This document shows, in pieces, positions 59,455-64,000 of a stretch of DNA of 64,000 nt. Origin of the DNA: DASQZK01 sp963763215. GTDB taxonomy: Bacteria; Bacteroidota; Bacteroidia; Bacteroidales; GCA-2748055. Each line of letters opens with the position of its first letter. Position 1 is the stretch's first letter. The stretch lies in NCBI GenBank assembly GCA_963763215.1, contig CAVXNX010000023.1:1-64000 (forward strand), written 5' to 3'. The position numbers were made by a program, and so were the translations under genes. The notes below the pieces were generated by a model that saw only the letters and a program-made list of their open reading frames with translations, was not told the origin of the DNA and ran no database searches.

Positions 59455-60330
59455 ATGTTACTGGAGAGTATTGTCTGGAACGTGAATCCCTGGCTGATCA
59501 AATTCGGAAACAATTTTGGCATTCGCTGGTACGGACTTCTTTTTGCCTGTGGTTTCCTGTTTGGTTATCTGATCTTTAACCGTTTTTTTGTCAAGCAGGG
59601 CCTGTCGGTTGAACTTCTTGACAAACTGACCATTTATGTTGCCCTCGGAACGGTCATCGGCGCCAGGCTCGGGCATTGCCTCTTCTATGATGCGCATTAC
59701 TACCTGCAGCATCCGCTGGAAATCATCATGATCTGGAAAGGCGGACTGGCCAGTCATGGCGCGGCTATCGGGATCCTCATTGCTCTCTGGCTCTATGTCA
59801 GGAAATTTAAACTGCCCTTCCTTTGGATCATCGACCGGGTGAGCGTCGTCACGGCCCTGGCCGGATTTTTCATCCGTACCGGGAATCTCATGAACTCCGA
59901 GATTTACGGCAGGCCCACCAGTCTCCCCTGGGGCTTTGAATTTGTGCGGGATAAGAGCCGGGTGAATTTCTACGATCCGAACACGGGTGAACTCCTTGGC
60001 CAGCATCTGCCCTGCCATCCGACCCAGATCTATGAAGGACTGAGCTACCTGATCATCTTTATCATCCTGTTCTGGGCCATCCGGAAATATGGCGCCAGGC
60101 TGAAAGACGGTGTCATCTTCGCCTGGTTCCTCATTTCAGTATTTACCGCCCGTTTTCTTATCGAATATGTCAAGTTCGTTCAGTCTGACTTCGAAACCCG
60201 GCTCATCAACACGATCCACCTCGACATGGGCCAGCTTCTGAGTATCCCGTTCATCCTCTTTGGCATCGGGCTGTTGTTCTGGCTAAGGAAACACGGGAAA
60301 CATACAGTACCGGTGAAAAAGGCCGACTAG
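59455..60330 (+). CDS. lgt: Prolipoprotein diacylglyceryl transferase
   Basis: 291 residues, seven helices. Attaches diacylglycerol to the lipobox Cys of prolipoproteins at the inner membrane. Shows FGIRWYGLLFACGF, GARLGHCLFY, KGGLASHGAAIGIL (catalytic His region) and the Lgt signature FIRTGNLMNSEIYGRPTSLP, then HPTQIYEGL. Serves the several lipoproteins encoded in this window. Confidence 0.95.
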   Translation: MLLESIVWNVNPWLIKFGNNFGIRWYGLLFACGFLFGYLIFNRFFVKQGLSVELLDKLTIYVALGTVIGARLGHCLFYDAHYYLQHPLEIIMIWKGGLASHGAAIGILIALWLYVRKFKLPFLWIIDRVSVVTALAGFFIRTGNLMNSEIYGRPTSLPWGFEFVRDKSRVNFYDPNTGELLGQHLPCHPTQIYEGLSYLIIFIILFWAIRKYGARLKDGVIFAWFLISVFTARFLIEYVKFVQSDFETRLINTIHLDMGQLLSIPFILFGIGLLFWLRKHGKHTVPVKKAD

Positions 60331-60382
60331 CTACCAGGGACGGGGATGCAAAAATCAATATCAACCCACTAAAAAATAAACC

Positions 60383-60595
60383 ATGCCAATAAAGAAAATC
60401 AGCGTGGAAGGTCTGACCTGTAACCACTGCAAAATGTCGATCGAAAACAACATCCTGAAACTCGAAGGCATCGACTCTGTCATCGTCGATCTTTCGTCCG
60501 GTCATGTCACCATCGAAGGCTCTGCCGTTAACCTCGCATCGGTGGAAGAGACGGTTAACCGACTGGGATATAAATACAACGGTGTGAAGCAATGA
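60383..60595 (+). CDS. Heavy-metal-associated (HMA) domain protein
   Basis: 70 residues, a complete HMA/CopZ fold: KKISVEGLTCNHCKMSIENN with the metal-binding CxxC (Cys14 and Cys17), then IDSVIVDLSSGHVTIEG and VEETVNRLGYKY. Probably a cytosolic copper (or other soft-metal) chaperone. Lies 52 bp after lgt and upstream of gpmA. Confidence 0.88.
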   Translation: MPIKKISVEGLTCNHCKMSIENNILKLEGIDSVIVDLSSGHVTIEGSAVNLASVEETVNRLGYKYNGVKQ

Positions 60596-60674
60596 GACGT
60601 AACCGGGATGATCCGGATGCCGAAATTTTCCGCTGAAAGACCTCCCCGGGAATGGGAACTTCATAATAATTCCC

Positions 60675-60682
60675 TACCTTTG
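60675..60682 (+). promoter_or_regulatory. -7 box TACCTTTG
   Basis: Exact TAnnTTTG, 84 bp before gpmA, leaving a long leader. Confidence 0.5.
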
Positions 60683-60758
60683 TAACCCAAAATTTATCAG
60701 GAAAGAAGGGGGTCCCACCTGTTTCACCTCCCCCTCAGAACCTTAAAAAACGGACAGC

Positions 60759-61508
60759 ATGTATAAAGTAGTTCTTTTGCGCCATGGGGAAAGCCAGTGG
60801 AACCTCGACAACAGGTTCACCGGCTGGACCGATGTGGACCTTACCGAAAAAGGCAGGGCTGAAGCGAAAAATGCCGGAACACTGCTCAAAGACAAGGGTT
60901 TCGATTTCGATATCGCATTCACCTCTGTCCTGAAAAGAGCCCTCCGTACCTTGTGGATCGCTCTCGACGAGATGGACCTGCTGTGGATCCCGGTGGTGAA
61001 ATCCTGGCGTCTGAACGAGCGTCATTACGGCGCTCTGCAGGGCCTGAATAAAGCCGAGACCGCCGAAAAACACGGGGAAGAAAAAGTCCTTATCTGGAGA
61101 AGAAGCTATGACATTCCGCCTCCCCCGCTGGAAAAAACCGACAAACGGTATCCGGGCAACGACCCGAGGTATAAGGATCTTGACGAAAAAGATGTGCCAC
61201 AGACCGAATGCCTGAAAGATACCGTGGAACGTTTCCTGCCCTTCTGGCACGAGACCATCGCCCCGACCATCAAAACGGGAAAACGCGTGATCATCGCCGC
61301 CCATGGAAACAGCCTCAGGGCTCTGGTCAAATACCTCGACGATATCAGCGACGAGGAGATCATCAAACTCAATATCCCAACGGGTATGCCGCTGGTTTAC
61401 GAACTCAATGAAGACCTCCGGCCCATCCGGCATTATTACCTTGGCGATGAAGAAGCTGTGAAAAAAGCGATGGAAGCCGTCGCGAACCAGGGTAAGGCTA
61501 AAAAATAA
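60759..61508 (+). CDS. gpmA: 2,3-bisphosphoglycerate-dependent phosphoglycerate mutase
   Basis: 249 residues. Interconverts 3- and 2-phosphoglycerate in glycolysis. N-terminal VVLLRHGESQWNLDNRFTGW with the catalytic His (residue 9), LNERHYGALQGLNKAETAEK, RRSYDIPPPPL and IIAAHGNSLRALVKYL with the second His. Full length. A terminator follows 20 bp after the stop. Confidence 0.95.
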   Translation: MYKVVLLRHGESQWNLDNRFTGWTDVDLTEKGRAEAKNAGTLLKDKGFDFDIAFTSVLKRALRTLWIALDEMDLLWIPVVKSWRLNERHYGALQGLNKAETAEKHGEEKVLIWRRSYDIPPPPLEKTDKRYPGNDPRYKDLDEKDVPQTECLKDTVERFLPFWHETIAPTIKTGKRVIIAAHGNSLRALVKYLDDISDEEIIKLNIPTGMPLVYELNEDLRPIRHYYLGDEEAVKKAMEAVANQGKAKK

Positions 61509-61528
61509 CCGAAGATCGACCTTCTCAT

Positions 61529-61577
61529 GTGCGCAGGTCAGGGTGGATTCAGTACCATCTTCTGCCTGCGCACTTTT
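61529..61577 (+). terminator. Rho-independent terminator after gpmA
   Basis: A perfect 9-bp stem GTGCGCAGG/CCTGCGCAC (61529-61537, 61565-61573) with a 27-base loop and a TTTT tail. The long loop makes it less certain than the others. It contains the GTG at which the following CDF reading frame could formally start. Confidence 0.6.
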
Positions 61578-61597
61578 GTCATGAATGCCTCCTGACC

Positions 61598-62551
61598 GTG
61601 GAGAACAGAGAAAAAACCATCATCCAGGCCTCCTGGATCAGTATTGGCGGAAATGCAATCCTGGCCGTCGTGAAAATCGTCCTGGGCCTGGTCTCCGGAA
61701 GTATGGCCGTGGTTGCCGACGGGATCGATTCCGCCAGTGATATTGCCACCTCCTTCATCACGCTGATCACCGCACGGCTCCTGGCCAAACCCCCGAACAT
61801 CAAGTACCCGTACGGCTACGAAAAGGCCGATACCGTGGCCACAAAGGCCCTTTCTTTTGTCATCTTTTTCGCCGGAGCTCAGCTGGCCATATCCACCATC
61901 GAACGGATCACCTCGGGACAGGTCTCGGTGATGCCCGGGATGCTCGCCATTTACGTCACCATCTTCTCCATCGTCTCCAAACTGGTTCTCTCCGTTTACC
62001 TCCAAAAAACGGGAAAAAATATCAATAGCGCCATGCTCAGCGCGAACGGCAAAAATATGCAGAACGACGTGCTCATCTCCGGATCCGTGCTGGTCGGACT
62101 GATCTTTACCTTCATCTTCAGGATACCCGTCCTCGACAGGATCACCGCCTTCGCCGTGAGCATCTGGATCATGAAAGTGGCCCTGCAGATCTTCTTTAAG
62201 ACCAACGTCGAACTGATGGACGGGATGAACGATCCCATCCTGTATTGCGAGCTTTTCAATGCGGTCAAAAATGTCAGGGGAGCCCAAAACCCGCACCGCG
62301 TCCGGGTCCGTAAAATCGGGAACTTCCATATGATCTCCATGGACATCGAGGTCGACCCCCTGATGACCGTTACCGATGCCCACGATATCGCCCAGAAAGT
62401 CGAAGAAGAGATCAAAAATAACCTCCCCAATGTCTACGATATCGTCGTGCATGTCGAACCCATTGGCAATGCCCGCGAAGATGAGAAATTCGGACTCACG
62501 GAGAAAGATGTCAAAGAAATCAGTAAAAACCAGCCGCAGGGCCGGAAATAG
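61598..62551 (+). CDS. Cation diffusion facilitator (CDF) family transporter
   Basis: About 317 residues if started at GTG 61598 (VENREKTIIQASWIS). The frame stays open back to GTG 61529, but that codon lies in the gpmA terminator stem. Six helices; metal-site region ADGIDSASDIATSFITLIT in helix 2 and KYPYGYEKADTVATKALSF after it, then a cytoplasmic C-terminal domain with HRVRVRKIGNFHMISMDIEV and VYDIVVHVEP. Exports divalent metal (Zn, Fe, Mn or Co) in exchange for protons; the specific metal is unknown. No ATG start is available, which is unusual. Confidence 0.85.
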   Translation: MENREKTIIQASWISIGGNAILAVVKIVLGLVSGSMAVVADGIDSASDIATSFITLITARLLAKPPNIKYPYGYEKADTVATKALSFVIFFAGAQLAISTIERITSGQVSVMPGMLAIYVTIFSIVSKLVLSVYLQKTGKNINSAMLSANGKNMQNDVLISGSVLVGLIFTFIFRIPVLDRITAFAVSIWIMKVALQIFFKTNVELMDGMNDPILYCELFNAVKNVRGAQNPHRVRVRKIGNFHMISMDIEVDPLMTVTDAHDIAQKVEEEIKNNLPNVYDIVVHVEPIGNAREDEKFGLTEKDVKEISKNQPQGRK

Positions 62552-62597
62552 CATCCTTCTTCCTTTGTGCCTTCGTGTTAAAATAAACGTTCACCGA

Positions 62598-62644
62598 TGG
62601 CGGGTCGCGACCCGCCACTACGGGTGACCTTGAACGGAATTTTG
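62598..62644. repeat. Dispersed intergenic repeat with 18-bp palindrome, copy 2
   Basis: GGCGGGTCGCGACCCGCC (62599-62616) followed by the flank CTACGGGTG ... GGAATT shared with 27577-27623. On both sides lie degenerate CCTTTGTGCCTTCGTGTT-like strings. Confidence 0.75.
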
Positions 62645-62757
62645 GATAGTACCACTATTCCTTAGTGCCTTCGCGCCTTTGTGTTTAAAAATTCTTCGCG
62701 GTCTTCCCCAACTTTGTGCTCTTCCCCGCCACGTTTTCAATTCACCTGAAATCTTGC

Positions 62758-62765
62758 TATCTTTA
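62758..62765 (+). promoter_or_regulatory. -7 box TATCTTTA
   Basis: TAnnTTTA 34 bp before the hemerythrin-domain gene. Confidence 0.4.
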
Positions 62766-62791
62766 TCCGGTTTAATTAAACACAATGCGCG

Positions 62792-63529
62792 ATGAATATC
62801 ACCCGCGATATGAAGATGGCCGATGTCATTCATCTCAACTATACCCTCCTGCCGGTCATCACGCGATTTGGCATCGACCTCGGCTTTGGCGACAAATCGG
62901 TCGAAACGGTATGCCGTGAACGCCAGATCAACCTCGACTTTTTTATCGAGATCACCAACTCGTTCATCGATGAGGACTATATTCCACAAAAGGAACTCGA
63001 TTCATTCCCGGTGAGCCTGATGATCGATTACCTGAAAAAAACCCACCGCTATTACCTTGAAGAAAAGATCCCCGAACTGGAGGAAATGATTCATAAAATG
63101 GCCTCATCCATCCCGTCGGAAAAGAATAAGGCCGTGCTGGTCAAAAATTTCTTCACCGAATACCGGACCGAGCTCGAACACCATATCATGCGCGAAGAGA
63201 AAAAGGTCCAGCCCTATATCCTGGAAATCGAACAGGCTTATCTTTCCAACAGCCTGAGTGATGAACTCCATGATAAGATCCGGAATTATTCAATGAAAGA
63301 CTTTGCCGGTGAACATGATAACGTGGAAGAGAAACTCTTCGACCTGAAAAACATCATCATCAAATATCTTCCCCCATGTGCCGACCGCGCCCTCTGTAAC
63401 CGGATCCTCATGGAACTTTTCCGACTGGAAAAAGATCTTAACGCCCATGCGGCACTCGAGGATAAAGTGCTGATCCCCAAAGTAGCCGACATGGAACGTC
63501 TGCTTTTGTCAAATCATGCCACGAAATGA
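62792..63529 (+). CDS. Hemerythrin-domain protein, RIC/ScdA-like
   Basis: 245 residues. An N-terminal ScdA_N-like segment (MADVIHLNYTLLPVITRFGI) lacks the usual double-Cys motif (IDLGFGDKS instead). Then a four-helix hemerythrin domain with candidate di-iron ligands in THRYYLEEKIPELEEM, LEHHIMREEKKVQPYI, FAGEHDNVEEKLFDL and DLNAHAALEDKVLIPKV. The family repairs iron-sulfur clusters or senses oxygen and NO. Its 3' end meets a LuxR-type gene with a coupled or overlapping start. Confidence 0.85.
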   Translation: MNITRDMKMADVIHLNYTLLPVITRFGIDLGFGDKSVETVCRERQINLDFFIEITNSFIDEDYIPQKELDSFPVSLMIDYLKKTHRYYLEEKIPELEEMIHKMASSIPSEKNKAVLVKNFFTEYRTELEHHIMREEKKVQPYILEIEQAYLSNSLSDELHDKIRNYSMKDFAGEHDNVEEKLFDLKNIIIKYLPPCADRALCNRILMELFRLEKDLNAHAALEDKVLIPKVADMERLLLSNHATK

Positions 63530-63530
63530 C

Positions 63531-64000
63531 ATGGACAGGATAACCTTCATCGTTGCCGAAAAAGCTTACCTGGTGCGAAAGGGGATCGTATCGATCATCA
63601 ATCGCATTGATCACGCCATCGTGGTGAAAGAGCTGAGCCATCTCGACAATATTCATTCCGAGATCCTGAAGTATAATCCCGATTTCATCGTCTTCAACCC
63701 CAACCTCATTCCGCCGGCAGAACACTTCAGGAACTTCAGCATGCAGGCCGATCTCCGAGAAAAAGGCATCGCCATCACCACCACCGGTCCGCATCACAGG
63801 GATCTGCTTTCCGGAATCCGGGAAAACATCGACCTCAACGACGAACGCGACGACATTATCCGGAAGTTTAAAAACCTCGTGGAACCGGCTGTTCAGCTCA
63901 GAAACGGATTCGTCATGAACAGCGAGCTGAGCGAAAGGGAAAAAACCATTCTGAAGCTTGTCGCCAAAGGACTGACCAATAAAGAGATCGCCGAGAAACT
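63531..64000 (+). CDS. LuxR-family DNA-binding regulator with degenerate receiver (3' partial)
   Basis: The frame is open to the window end. Start either ATG 63531 (MDRITFIVAEKAYLVRKGIV), just after the hemerythrin stop, or ATG 63516, overlapping it. Residues 1-110 look like a response-regulator receiver, but the phosphoacceptor region reads DFIVFNPNL (Asn where Asp is expected) and the N-terminal acidic pair is VAE, so phosphorylation is doubtful. The C-terminus is a GerE-type HTH (LSEREKTILKLVAKGLTNKE), cut before its end. Probably controls genes in response to the neighbouring di-iron protein's signal; that link is inferred. Confidence 0.82.
   Translation, partial: MDRITFIVAEKAYLVRKGIVSIINRIDHAIVVKELSHLDNIHSEILKYNPDFIVFNPNLIPPAEHFRNFSMQADLREKGIAITTTGPHHRDLLSGIRENIDLNDERDDIIRKFKNLVEPAVQLRNGFVMNSELSEREKTILKLVAKGLTNKEIAEK

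Noticed and set aside
61529..61597. GTG at 61529 as start of the CDF transporter
   Set aside because: The codon lies in the left arm of the gpmA terminator stem; the GTG at 61598 better fits the family N-terminus.

Overview
The window reads as a piece of a Bacteroidota (Bacteroidetes) chromosome. The evidence is: four large secreted proteins ending in a type IX secretion (T9SS) type A sorting domain; recurring TAnnTTTG/TAnnTTTA boxes (the Bacteroidetes -7 element) shortly upstream of start codons; near absence of Shine-Dalgarno sequences; a DnaG primase with the zinc ligands replaced; and typical families (FucP-like MFS, PorT-type barrel, head-GIN protein, cytidylate-kinase-like protein). Order Bacteroidales or a relative is plausible but not proven here. 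I saw no tRNA, rRNA or CRISPR array.

Layout. (1) 1-35.3 kb is an exopolysaccharide locus. It holds a flippase (Wzx-like), a polymerase (Wzy-like), at least three glycosyltransferases, an initiating polyprenyl-phosphate sugar transferase, an outer-membrane export lipoprotein (Wza-like) and a Wzc-like co-polymerase/tyrosine kinase. It also has a minus-strand operon with an MBOAT O-acyltransferase, its AlgJ/AlgX-like SGNH partner and a CDP-sugar cassette (RfbF, epimerase, RmlC-like, C-methyltransferase-like). Interleaved are four T9SS cargo genes: two CE3-like SGNH esterases, a PL14-like lyase with LamG/FN3 repeats, and a LamG/Ig-repeat protein. The apparent logic is to make, acetylate and export a polymer, and to send deacetylating, cleaving and binding proteins to the cell surface. 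(2) 35.3-64 kb is mostly housekeeping: a YciB-NUDIX fusion, UbiA prenyltransferase, lipoprotein, cytidylate-kinase-like protein, DnaG, sirtuin, PorT barrel, UbiX, ComF, BamA-like barrel, head-GIN, IspD, DUF2461, acyl-CoA synthetase, a CPBP protease/epimerase/SDR operon, UspA, sugar MFS plus ROK kinase, Ig-like lipoprotein, Lgt, HMA protein, GpmA, CDF transporter, and a hemerythrin/LuxR pair cut by the window end.

Quality caveat. About a dozen genes are split by single-base frame changes. Nearly all are cured by removing one base, often in a short homopolymer, and the rejoined proteins look normal. I treat these as one CDS each and state where the break lies. Sequence error is the leading explanation, but real pseudogenes cannot be excluded from sequence alone.

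Repeats. There are two identical 157-bp MITE-like elements (4261-4417, 38452-38608), a 1209-bp tandem repeat inside the first LamG/FN3 gene, a large imperfect palindrome at 27680-27951, and a pair of intergenic repeats built around GGCGGGTCGCGACCCGCC.
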